Positions 19,982 to 29,697 of a DNA stretch of 64,000 bases are shown here, piece after piece (position 1 is the stretch's first letter; each line of letters begins with the position of its first letter). Below the pieces are notes generated by a model. The model saw only the letters and a list, made by a program, of their open reading frames with translations. It was not told the DNA's origin and did no database searches. The position numbers were made by a program, and so were the translations under genes. Source of the DNA: Phymatolithon calcareum. Taxonomy: Eukaryota; Rhodophyta; Florideophyceae; Hapalidiales. Location of the stretch: positions 2,232,001 through 2,296,000 of the forward strand of contig OZ345368.1 in NCBI GenBank assembly GCA_977006965.1, in the 5' to 3' direction.

Positions 19982-20260
19982 TGTCGAAGATACCTTTTAG
20001 TAATTCCTTTGTACTGTTAGTAATTGTTTCCTTGTAATGTTGTACAGTCGAAGTTGACAAGTGCTGATATACTACTGGCTCATGTTGCCGCCAGCGTCGT
20101 GTAGGAACACGATGCCGGGCAAGTATATAGTGGTCATTCTTCGGCTTTTCGTGTTCTACTCTGGTGGAGGAATAAAGACTAGACACTAGGTAACTGCACG
20201 CCAAGCAAGGCTTGCGGTTGCTTGTCTACTCTCCTCAAATATCGCACATACACGACATTC
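19982..20260 (+). promoter_or_regulatory. probable 5' LTR
   Basis: Starts TG. It holds a TATA-like AAGTATATAG near 20120 and AATAAA near 20171, followed by a stretch ending near ACACGACA. The 3' boundary is not fixed because no second LTR is present. Confidence 0.45.
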
Positions 20261-21049
20261 GCGAATTAGTGGATTGCGTATTTGCTATCACTACCGAACA
20301 CCTCTCGTTTGCGTGGCAGGGCTTTGCGACTTTTGCCGCGCGACCGCTTTTGCCGCGCACCAAATTTTTTACGACTTTGAACGACACGAAACGGACAAAA
20401 AAAATCGAGCGCCGATTTCTTGGCGCACCACCCAGGCGCATTTTTGGGCTCACCACCCAGACCCATTTACGGGCTCGCCACGCAAGGCCCAAAAGGTCTC
20501 TTTAGGCCCTAACGGGTCTAATAATTGGCATTATAACCGCGCCCTTCGCCATTTTCCCTCACACCCTCCACGCCCAACAGATACCAACCATCCTCCCCCG
20601 CCCTGTGTGTGCACCAACCGCACACACCAAGCTCAACACCACCGCCGTCGCGCGCTCGCCCAGCCGGGGTGGGCGCAAAGAAGAAGCCGCAAGTCGTCGT
20701 CGCGCTCCGGTTTTTCTCGCGCTCGTCTCCGCTGCTGCTCGCTAGCGCCCACACCCTGGTCTTGCGGGATCAGGGGGTCGGAGACGCGTACTACGGAGGC
20801 TCCTGGGTACGTTCCGTTCGACCCTAAGGTGACCTACCAAAGTGGCGAGTGTGCCTCAAGAACAAGTACGTGCTCCTCGCTTGCTGCTGGGTTCACCGTC
20901 ACTCCGTTTGGTTTGGCGTTGCACCCACTGCACTCGAAATATTAGCCAGCTGCTTCGTTGATTAACTAACACGTACTCGCGGAGCACTGTCAAATTACTA
21001 ACACGCCTTCGTGCTTTGTTTGTACTTTGTTTGCTAATTGCACCAGTGG
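20261..21049 (+). other. leader with probable intron
   Basis: A GC-rich stretch with open but unconvincing frames. It ends in what looks like an intron 3' region. Two branch-point-like CTAAC motifs (near 20969 and 21000) are followed by TTGCACCAG at 21049. GTACGT at about 20809 or 20864 are candidate donors. If spliced, an upstream exon would supply the start codon that the zinc-finger frame lacks. Confidence 0.4.
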
Positions 21050-21756
21050 ACCTCTATCCCAAGAACCGCATCCTCCGCCGTATTCGGCGCCTTTCGGAAC
21101 TTACAGAGTCCGATTCTAGCTCCTCTTCGCTGTCCACCTCGTTGGATTCTAGCGCTTCATCGCGTTCTCCCTCATCGGAAATAAACACTATTCCCGCTGA
21201 TTGGATTCCTCCTCCGCCGTCCGAACGTACCGCACAAGATTGGAGGTGGAGCGAAGCACTGCGTGTCCGCAAACAGCGCGAGCAGAATCCTCGTCGTCCT
21301 CTCTCCCTTCCTCCTCTTTCGCGTACAGAGGAAACCTTCGCCCGCACTTCACGCGCTGCTCGCCACGCAACACGCCTTTTGACGTCGACGCGAGCACCTC
21401 GTGTAGCCAAGAGACTGGACAAGGCCCTTGGTGTCCAGCACAAGCCGATTTCCAAGAAATCGAAAGATAAGCAGGCCAGGCTCCCTCCGCGTGACATCAC
21501 GCCAAACAAGATCTACCAGGATCAAGGTTGGTACATTTGTGGGTTCTGTAACGTTACCTTGCGTAAAGGACACCAGTTGGCGCAACACTGCCGTACTCCT
21601 ACGCACCGTCACAACGAATCACACCCACCCCCCGTCGATATCCCCGACCGCTGTGAGTGCGGACATATCTTCAAGCAGAAGTTAAACCCGCACCACTGCA
21701 AGAAGCACCTTGAGGGTAAAAAGCACAAGAAAGGACTGCTCAAGAGTAACAAGTAG
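21050..21756 (+). CDS. C2H2 zinc-finger protein, partial exon
   Basis: The frame has no ATG (the nominal first codon is TTG), so it is probably a second exon after the intron ending at 21049. It has a Ser-rich acidic region, an Arg-rich middle, and a C2H2 finger near residues 175-195 (YICGFCNVTLRKGHQLAQHC, then H and H). A second cysteine/histidine cluster (CECGHIF, then HHCKKHLEGKKH) sits at the C-terminus. It lies between the LTR-like region and gag, so it is an extra ORF of the element or a captured host gene. The finger suggests nucleic-acid binding. It differs from the CCHC knuckle in the same element's gag. Confidence 0.55.
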
Positions 21757-21824
21757 TCGTTGATCAAATTTCAGCTAGGAACTATCAGTAGTTTATCTTT
21801 TAAACTCAGTTCTAGAACCAAAAA

Positions 21825-24199
21825 ATGGCTGAAAACGGTGCAAACGGCTCTAGTGACGGTCCCCGACGTGGTGCTGTAAACATGGCTGATGCCGACACTG
21901 AGATGGACGATCTCATGAACAGTTTCTTTGAGACTCTGACTACACTCCCGGAGATCATTCAAGCATACAAAGAGACCATGACTAGAGAGCTTATCGACGG
22001 AATGTCCATCACTATCAAGCTCAACCTTCGCAATTACCTTGTCGCTAAGGGTCACACATTCCCGGCCGGTATGCACGTCATCACGGCACTATACAGTCTT
22101 CTTCAACCAGCAGCTGTTGTTGACGATACACATGCTCCGCCTGCCGAACATCATGATCAGGACCAAGTGTCCGTGGCCGCGGCCCCTACGAACATAAATC
22201 CGATCCATGACCACCTAACAGGTGCACAGGATATCCGCACTAATGGATCTGCACAAGATGACCGCATCGACGCTCTCACTTCTGCTGTGGAGAATATTAC
22301 CAGCTACTTGCAGTCCACCGCCCACGGCCCTAATCCTGATCGTATGGCACACGGAATAACTCCTGCTCCGCGAAACTACTCAAGCCTCGGGACACTTCCT
22401 GAGCTTCGCTCCTTCCGCCAGGACACCGCAAGGAGATACTCCAAGGCCTCCTATTTGCTAAAGATATACAGCCACTCCTCGCAACAGTTTAGAGGCTCTG
22501 GTCATATCACTGAAAACTTAGCCTCTTTCCACACGTTATTCGTTTCCAAGTGTAAGTCCCTCGGAATTACGAAGGAAGAAGCTTTCGAAAACCTACACGT
22601 GCTGTTCGTGCCAGACAGCCCTGCGAGTTTGTTCTACCATCAAAGTATCCTACCATCCGCAAGAACCCTTGAAGAAGCTTTCGATATGCTTCACGCTCGT
22701 TTCTGTTCTTCTGAACGTCGAGATCGTCTTGTCGGTATATAGAACGATTTAAAATTCAAGGACTTTACAAATAAACCAGGAGCAACGAACCAGTCGGCTC
22801 TAAACGACCTCGTGCAAACCGCTCAGCTCCTCCAGCTGCAGCTTGGTGCGGCATACCAGGATGATCAGCACCTTCGTGATGTCATTAAGAAAGCAGTTCG
22901 TAATGAACCATTCGCAGGATTTATTCCACTTGCTCCCACCGCAACAGCAGGCGCTATGCAAGAGACCATCGCTCGTGCCATTCAAGTCGTCGAGGACCAG
23001 AAAGCTGCAGCCTCACATGCAGCTCCCTCCAAGTCCACCGTTGCAGCAATGGGCCGCGAAACACTCTACAACCGAGGAAACATGGCACTTCGCCGCTATG
23101 GTGGCGACATGGCACGATTCAAGACCAAGCGCCCTTCTTGGCAAGACAGGAAGAAGGATGGAAAGAACCCCATACGCAATGGCTGTCGGTTGCTTTGCCG
23201 TCATTGCCAATCGGATTCACACCTTATCCGCGATTGCGACAAGATCTCCCGAGTACAGAAAACATTCTGGGCAGTCTCGGTTCTCTGCGTTGAGTCTGTC
23301 TCTACTAACGACGACGATGTCGATCGTGCTCTAGACAGTATCCAGGATTTCGATGACGATACCTGGTTGTCATTCAACAACGAGTTCCCTCTTTCCGATA
23401 TTGATTCTGCAAGTGACACAGCACCGGCTGGAACACACTTCATTGATTCCGAGCACGACCAGTCTAAGAGTGAAGTCGAATCCTCCCCGAAGCTACCTCT
23501 TTTTAGTGCACTCGCAGATTCTTCTTACAGTCATTCTATTTTCTACTCAACGACCGTCATCTACCCCTACAATGTTTTCCATGCTGATCACAGCCAGATT
23601 CTGTTTACGCAACATGCCGGAGAGGCTGGATTCGAAGGCATTGGCATGGACAACGGTGCACAGAAAAGCGTGGCCGGTCTTTCTGCATTCAAACGTTACT
23701 GTTTGCATGCTCACATGGATGTAAATCTGACTGAAAGCGAAGAAACGTTCAGAATGGGAGATGTCGTGCACAATAGTCTTGGTAAAGCCTCTATCCCCTT
23801 GCCAATCGACTTTAACGGACACTACATCGAGTACACTACCGATGTTTTAGACGTCGATATACCTATCCTGTTTGGGCTCGACAAGATGAAAGAGCTCCAG
23901 TGGTATGTCAACGAGGTTACTAACGAGTTCTGTTCTCAAAACAATCCAAACCTCACCGTGAACCTTTGCAACAAACTTGGTCACCTGTATCTACAGTGGC
24001 CAACTCATGTTCTCCTGTTTACGCGACAGGAGCTTCTCAAACTCCATGGTCGTTTTGCGCACCCATCAGCTGAAAAGCATACCAACCTCCTCCGCCGTGC
24101 CTCTCCAGAGACCTTTACCTCTGATACTCGTCGAATTTTGGAAGACATCGCCGCCCACTGCAACTCTTGTCAACGCATGGCGCCCAAACCATTTGTCTT
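21825..24199 (+). pseudogene. copia Gag-PR-INT, truncated
   Basis: The ATG at 21825 opens a gag frame to a TAG at 22740. The same frame continues immediately to 24218, so this is one polyprotein with an in-frame stop. After the stop come a CCHC knuckle (CRHCQSDSHLIRDC, about 23190), an aspartic protease site MDNGAQKS near 23650, and the integrase zinc-binding region (HGRFAHPSAEKH and CNSCQ) near 24040-24170. The frame then runs into gene sequence at 24200. The catalytic integrase core, RT and RNase H are absent. Confidence 0.8.
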
Positions 24200-24587
24200 T
24201 CCACGTAGGGAGATTTGAATTCTTTCATCTGAAAAGGAAGCGCACATTGGTCTCTGATCTCCATCCATGACGTCTGAAAACGGACCGTCGCGTTGCAAGG
24301 CGAACCTATCGGCGAAAGGAGAGAAGCAAATCGTTCTGTGGATCCCATATCGTCGACAGATCCGTGGGTCGTAAGTAAATAAGCCTGAACAGCGAGTCCG
24401 CGGGACGCGTCCAATTTGACCCTGCTTATTGTCGTCTTCCCTCCAGAGTAATTCATGGACAGCTCTCTGGTATTCTCAAGCCAATGATGTGCAAATTTGG
24501 CAAGGAAAGAGACCAACCAACGAACAGCGTTTTCCTCGCGCTTTGCTGACTTCAGAAAACTTGCCACGAGCTGTGACATAGCATTAA
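24200..24587 (-). repeat. 388-bp direct repeat of the gene, right copy
   Basis: The partner of 19594-19981. This copy keeps the TGT codon that is TGA in the left copy. Confidence 0.93.
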
Positions 24588-24762
24588 GTCTTCCTGATTC
24601 TTTACATGTGACTCGAGAAAGAAGTACAGGACGCACCGGAAGAGCTGCACCGGAGAATTCGTTGTCGATTAGTGAGTTGTTAACCACCATGTGATGGTCC
24701 ACAGTCCTCTGAATTTCATCCACAGACAGGTTGGGATGATGAAAATGAGGACGGCATATCAC
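24200..24762 (-). pseudogene. Sel1-family gene, middle piece (gene C)
   Basis: Homologous to gene A from DEIQRTVD through NNSLIDNEF and RWLVSFLAKF to CALPFQMK. It carries the segment upstream of the gene B remnant plus the 388-bp overlap. It is bounded on one side by the truncated copia element and on the other by an insertion at about 24763-25372. It is probably the same original gene as the pieces at 18.2-20.0 and 25.4-26.1 kb. Confidence 0.75.
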
Positions 24763-24856
24763 GGGGCTTCATCGAACTACGCGACGACACATCACGGGGC
24801 GTCATCATGCCACGCGACAATCCATCACGGGGCTTTATCGTGCTGCCAGACGCTTT
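24758..24856. repeat. 33-bp tandem repeat, three units
   Basis: ATCACGGGGC recurs at 24758, 24791 and 24824, exactly 33 bases apart. Read on the minus strand, each unit gives an 11-residue peptide containing PRD. It lies at the edge of the sequence inserted into gene C. Confidence 0.8.
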
Positions 24857-25372
24857 GTCATGAGGAGTTTCGTAAGTATCAATAATTTGGAGCGAACGCG
24901 GACACCCACACCGATATATCATGCCACAGCACACTCCAATTCTTTGTCATGTACCCACGGCAATTCGTCTGATTTCATCCTGTTTCCCGAGCTGTAATCA
25001 GCACAATCGCTGATCAGACTGTCTTTATTCATGGTGTCCCTGGTATCGCCGTAGGTCTCAAAGATAACCGCATCTGCACGTGCTCACCTAAACGTTCATC
25101 TCTACTGAATTCCTTTTTTATGGAAGACGATCGATACGCAGCGGACAAATCTTTTCTTGTATACCTTTGTTTCATTCTCTACTCCTGATTTGACTTTCCG
25201 TTCGCGTGTGCAAGCGCAACGTCAATTCAGATTCTTTCGGCGAGCTCTTCTACTTGTTCAGCATCTGCTGACAAGAAGTAGTATAAGTAGCTGCCTTCAG
25301 TTCTAATAAACTCTCTCGGCCAAGGACTTGTCTAACTTCATCAAACAACAGTCGCCTCAAAACAAACCAATT
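24857..25372 (+). mobile_element. probable solo LTR or retroelement tail in gene C
   Basis: This stretch separates two pieces of the same gene, so it is an insertion. It contains a TATA-like TAGTATAAGTAG near 25280, AATAAA near 25305, and a C/A-rich end (CAAACAACA near 25345), an LTR-like order. Exact ends and target duplication were not found, and the 33-bp repeats may belong to it. Confidence 0.45.
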
Positions 25373-26086
25373 CTCTCTGCTGCAACTGACCGCCGCTTGA
25401 ACCACTACGCACCAATGGAGCTTGGAAGTGATGGTTTATCAGAAAATATAGACCTTTCTCTTCCATGTTGCCCAGTATCCATGCATAGAGCAGCACGCAT
25501 TGCGATTTAAAGCTCTTCAATAGAAGTATCATACGCGAGCCTTTCTTCTCGATAACAGCGTTCGATGCCAAACCAATAGAAGGCGAAGAGGAAGATGCAA
25601 AGTCCGTAGACGTCGAAGGATCAGACGACATTGAATATGAAAGAGGTGAAGCACATGGACACCATGCACGAACTCTTGACATTAGGTTTTTCAAATCGTC
25701 GGAATAGTCGTAGGCGGGTGCAGAACACCCCATCTGGAGAAGACACATTAAAGCATACACATTCCACTTTCTGAACTCATAGAGCTGGATGAGGCCCCAG
25801 ATCGTTCGCGCAACGTGAAATATATTGAAACAGGCGACCGTGATTGCGGCCGCCGCTTCTTTGTGGTCATCGTTCTTGATTTGCAGGACGATTATGCGAT
25901 AATGCAGCCAAGTGACGGCAGTGACACGAGTAGCTGAATGACACCATTGCGGCGAGTTTCGCGTATCGGCCTCCATTTGTCGTTAATGAAGTCCAGGGCG
26001 TAAATAAAGGTGAGTGGGATGAAGGCGATGGCGTAAGTGGAGTAAACCAGCCTCGGATCGTCGGCAAGCCGCGGTACATCCGCCAT
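25373..26086 (-). pseudogene. Sel1-family gene, N-terminal piece (gene C)
   Basis: The ATG at 26086 starts a peptide matching the gene A N-terminus: LVYSTYAIAFIPLTFIYALDFINDKWRPIR, then a second membrane segment. A one-base frameshift near 25905 (between SLGCIIA and YRIIVLQ) breaks the frame. After it, DHKEAAAAITVACFN and RTIWGLIQLYEFRKWNVYAL continue the match. The likely membrane anchor is thus preserved in sequence but not in frame. The left edge is uncertain because of the insertion. Confidence 0.75.
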
Positions 26087-26500
26087 AGCGCACCGGCCTG
26101 CTCGTGATCTGCGTCCAACGCAGGAGTGTAAAGTCCCTGTCGCTCTCCGGATTCTGCGGCATAATCTCACTGTAAATTTTTCTCGCCTTCCGTTCCACGG
26201 GTCTGTCTGAAGAAAACCACGTTTTCGTGCAGTAGTCAATTCAGACACATCACATCCACTTAAAAGTGCTTGTGTCGTCCCTGAGGTCCAATTGGGCCTC
26301 ATTTGGACTGTTGATCTGAACGCACACAGTGTATGCCACACACACCTCATATTCTCCAACCTATGGTATCATTTGGTCAACACACCGGAACCGGTGCTGT
26401 TCTCAACATTTCAACTTTATAAACGTGTTCTTCGTGGCGAAAGCATTCATGCAAACTTTGATGAGCGGGGATCCCCAAACCTTTATAGGGGGGCGGGAAA
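26087..26500. other. 5' flank of gene C
   Basis: No gene is seen. This is the presumed promoter side of the broken gene C. A weak TTTATAAACG lies near 26417, but its orientation relative to gene C is ambiguous. Confidence 0.3.
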
Positions 26501-27386
26501 TTGTAGGTTTTTATTTTAGAAGCCCTCAACGTCGGCGCACGCCGACACCAGAGCAGTTCGCATTTCGCTGTAACCCTTCTAGGGAAGACTGCAGCATATC
26601 GCCTCCATAATCACACCATCATCTCCTCTTGTATCTCGTTTTCTAGCATCATTAGTTTGTCCATCGCTTGTGTCACTTCCTCCTCTGTTCTATCATTCAT
26701 TTGTGGCTGCGTTAGGTTGCGTTGAAGGGTTTCCAGCAGCATCAATGCTAGTTCGTCGTAGTTGTCGATATATGCGGAGGGATTTCGCGGAGGGAAGCGG
26801 CCGAAAAACCGTTTGACTGCTCAAAGTCTGTGTTTCCTCGACTTGATTTGGACTACGGAGTTCGGGTTCTCGGTCATGTCCACGGCGATTTTGCGTTTTT
26901 TGGCCTACTCCGTCTCGCTCTATGCCCAATACATTTGCATATTTTCATCCTCGTGGGTGACCTTTCCTTCCACGGCCCCCTTCGCTGGGATATTCAACAG
27001 TTCGTGCTCTTGGAAGTATCGAATATCCCTCTGTGCCTGTGCTAAGTCCTCATCTTTGCCCTCGTAGTTCTTGCCTCTCTCCAGGTTCCGCTTTGCATAC
27101 AGGAGTCGTAGCGCAAAGTGTTCTCCTAGTACCTCGCGCCTCAGCTCTGTGGTGTGATTCTGCATAGCGTTCGCATTCGATCATTATTCTGCTTAGCAAA
27201 ATGGCCAAAAATAAGGGAGTAGAACAGTCCTTCTACCTGATCCACATGCGCTTGAATGGACTTCGACCACGGCGTTAGGTGCAATGCGTGTTCCCATCGG
27301 CATTGGAGCCGAAAGAATCCTATCATACGTGGACCCCGGCGAAGAAAATGGTTATTGATACAATCCTCACTGATATCCCCACTATG
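26501..27386 (-). mobile_element. LINE fragment, family 2
   Basis: Minus-strand LINE tail. A degenerate RT block (CRWEHALHLTPWSKSIQ) lies near 27270-27310, then a basic C-terminal region in shifting frames. The 3' UTR ends near 26505. The last part matches the copy ending near 54478, sharing TTAGAAGCCCTCAACG and the coding block VFRPLP. Several frameshifts are present. The 5' edge coincides with the first palindrome at 27387. Confidence 0.7.
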
Positions 27387-27414
27387 CCAAATGACCACTG
27401 CAGTGGTCATTTGG
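27387..27414. repeat. 28-bp perfect palindrome 1
   Basis: CCAAATGACCACTG followed directly by its complement. It is the best-conserved of four related palindromes within 905 bases. Confidence 0.9.
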
Positions 27415-27451
27415 GACTTTGGGGGCGAATTTATGATAAGGTCACGTAACT

Positions 27452-27476
27452 CAAATGACCACTACATGGTCATTTG
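27452..27476. repeat. palindrome 2
   Basis: Arms CAAATGACCA and TGGTCATTTG around five bases. Same family as palindrome 1, with a shortened centre. Confidence 0.9.
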
Positions 27477-28050
27477 CAACCAGTTGCTGTGACATCACCG
27501 AAGGCGAGTGATCAGAATAGCTGTTGGAGTGCGTGGCACGAATCTTCTGCACTTACACCACGTATAAGAGAGAAGATACCCAGAGGAAGAGAAAATAGTC
27601 GTGCTTCTCAGGAGTCCTCTTAGAATTTGGAAAGAGTAACAGACCAGAATTCCTAGACGCTGGATCCCTATCACACAGTTTTCCTGGATTCATGGGAGAA
27701 TAAGTAAAGACGTACAGAGGACCAGAAAATATAGGAGAATAATCACATCGAGAGACAGAATGGAGGTTAATGAGCATATGTACGCAGTCTGTAAAGCTTA
27801 ATGTTTAAAATGCAGCCCGTGAATGAACGCCCTTAAGGGCGCATTTAAGGTAAAAGTTCGAAGTTTAGTGGCTGCGATACACCACCGCTGGCATAAGTCC
27901 GAAGCTCCACTAAATGCAGAGTACATCCGTAGTAGACCGTTCACGAACCATTCCGAACGTTTTAGGTGGTTTTGGCTCCTGAAAAATGACCGTTCATAAA
28001 CAAATATTGCACAAACCATGTTTTTTCATAATTGTGATTACTATGTGGAT
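27477..28050. other. spacer between palindromes
   Basis: No gene is recognised. Short frames on both strands lack conserved motifs. If the palindromes are ends of an element, this is its interior. Confidence 0.4.
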
Positions 28051-28080
28051 TTCAAATGATCACTGTAGTGATCATTTGAA
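28051..28080. repeat. 30-bp palindrome 3
   Basis: TTCAAATGATCACT and its complement around GT. It is the family sequence with GATCAC in place of GACCAC; the change is compensated on the other arm, so symmetry is kept. Confidence 0.9.
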
Positions 28081-28265
28081 CTTTTGCGTCAAAACGGACA
28101 ACTAAAGTAGGCTCAGATGCTCGGCACTTCCAGGTCTCTAGTACAAGATTGGGGCCGTGTTTTTCTAAACGGACTTCCCGAGCGGATAGAACAAGTCACA
28201 AGCTACCATCGCTGTTCATTTCATGCTCAACAATGAATTTTGGATGAATTTGTGACACAAAATAG

Positions 28266-28291
28266 AAAATGACCACTACAGTGGTCATTTT
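28266..28291. repeat. 26-bp palindrome 4
   Basis: AAAATGACCACT and its complement around two bases. Same family as palindromes 1-3. Confidence 0.9.
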
Positions 28292-28436
28292 TTCCAACAG
28301 TAGGGATATAAGCGAAACTTTTCGACGACAGTAGAATAAGCACTTCAGAATGTTGCTGACTTTCCTCAAGTTGGGACAGATGGAGCCTTCTCAATAAAAC
28401 CATCTAATTACGACAGCTGCAAAGGGCAGAGACAAA

Positions 28437-28560
28437 ATATTGGATACCAAAAAAGCACTAAATGAGATTTTGCTATTCCGCAAGGTCATCATCGAGTGCA
28501 TTGAAAACGAAGAAGGTCTGCTCCGAAGTCAAGACACGAGAATTCAAGTTGATGTCCCTC
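28437..28560 (+). pseudogene. LINE C-terminal remnant
   Basis: The peptide TKKALNEILLFRKVIIECIENEEGL matches the C-terminal end of the LINE at 51.8-52.2 kb (TEKALDELLLFSKTLIERMENEEGL). Nothing else of the element remains recognisable. Confidence 0.55.
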
Positions 28561-28827
28561 ATGACGCGATGTCTAGTAGCGGGGATGCCCGCAGCGAACC
28601 CCACAGGAACACCACATATGAGATGAAATGGTCAAGCCAACGAAAGCTACTCATTAGTAGGCTCATCAAGAGCATCAAGCTCATGGATGTGTTCAACATG
28701 CTTTGCAAAACAGTTTCTACCAGTCAAAGTACCGCATATGTTGATTGCGGCGCCATCAAGACTATTACATGATGAGCTTGACTTGGCAGACTCTACAGTT
28801 GTTTTGGACAGCTTAAGTAATCATCAT

Positions 28828-29482
28828 TTTTTTTGAATTTCGAATTTATTAAAGGCCCTCAGAAACACTCATCAGACTGTAAGGGAGATACGTTTCAGAT
28901 GCTACTACCTTGGTAGCTCCGTTACTCTGTTAAAGCCCGCAAAACCCGGGCTCGTTGCCATCGTCGTAGCCCTAGCTGCAAAAACCCTCCTCCAGAGATG
29001 GTGGGGGGAAAAGCTTAGAGTCCACTTGTCGTGTTCGTAGGAATCTCAGCGTCGCCGTTCTATTTTGTCTTGGTCTATTCCATGTCGTCATAAAAGACGA
29101 TTGTGAGGAATAGTACTTTGTCAAGTGCCTTCTCAGTCTCACTAGTCTCCTCTTCTGTTAGTCGATATCTTTGAAGGTACACTTCGAGCTTGTTCATGAG
29201 AGTTGGTACGATTTTACCAAATTTTTCTTCCAGAAGTGTGGTACTCAATGGGGGAAATCGTCCGAATGCCCATTTAATCGCCAATTGGCGGTGACGTGCT
29301 TTCGGTAGTCTGATGATGGCGGGAGTAAACCCGGGAATATCAAAAGGAATATTCCTCTTTCTGCTCGCCTCCAAGCCGTCTCCTTCGTCTTTAAAGAGCA
29401 GGTCCCTCAACGATTTTGCTGAAACTCGCTGCTTAAGATAGGTTAATGCCGTCTCGAATAGGTCGTGATGTAACATTGATGA
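28828..29482 (-). mobile_element. LINE insertion, family 3, with 15-bp target duplication
   Basis: A 5'-truncated, minus-strand copy with an A-tail (T-run at 28828-28835). The duplication TTAAGTAATCATCAT lies at 28813-28827 and 29483-29497. The coding and 3' UTR sequence is nearly identical to the copy at 42.33-43.35 kb. Confidence 0.92.
29075..29476 (-). pseudogene. LINE family 3 ORF, C-terminal end
   Basis: About 130 codons ending ...FLTIVFYDDME with TAG. It has RHRQLAIKWAFGRFPPLSTTLLE and TEEETSETEKALDKV. It differs from the 42-43 kb copy at only a few residues, so both insertions are young. It is truncated and non-functional. Confidence 0.85.
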
Positions 29483-29497
29483 TTAAGTAATCATCAT

Positions 29498-29697
29498 GCC
29501 GCCTACAGTCTTCCCTTTCATCTTCGTGGGAGTTAAGTGGGTTTCAGCACCGATCCCGGAGTAAATGTACGTTCTGGACTACTAAGCATCGACGAATATT
29601 GCGCGAGGTAAATGAATCTGGGAGGACGAAGCGCCTTGCACCAGAGGATGCGGCCACATGAAAAAAATCTCCTGACGATCTAGATATTTCAAGAACC
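29498..29697. other. flank before decayed copia
   Basis: No gene seen. It may be the decayed gag side of the copia remnant that starts at 29698. Confidence 0.3.

Larger units (their letters stand above)
19982..24199 (+). mobile_element. truncated copia element inside the Sel1-family gene
   Basis: Begins with TGTCGAAG directly at the edge of the 388-bp gene repeat, as an LTR start would. It has an LTR-like region, then a C2H2 zinc-finger frame, gag and the start of pol. It ends abruptly inside the integrase at the other copy of the gene repeat. There is no reverse transcriptase, RNase H or 3' LTR. Confidence 0.75.
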
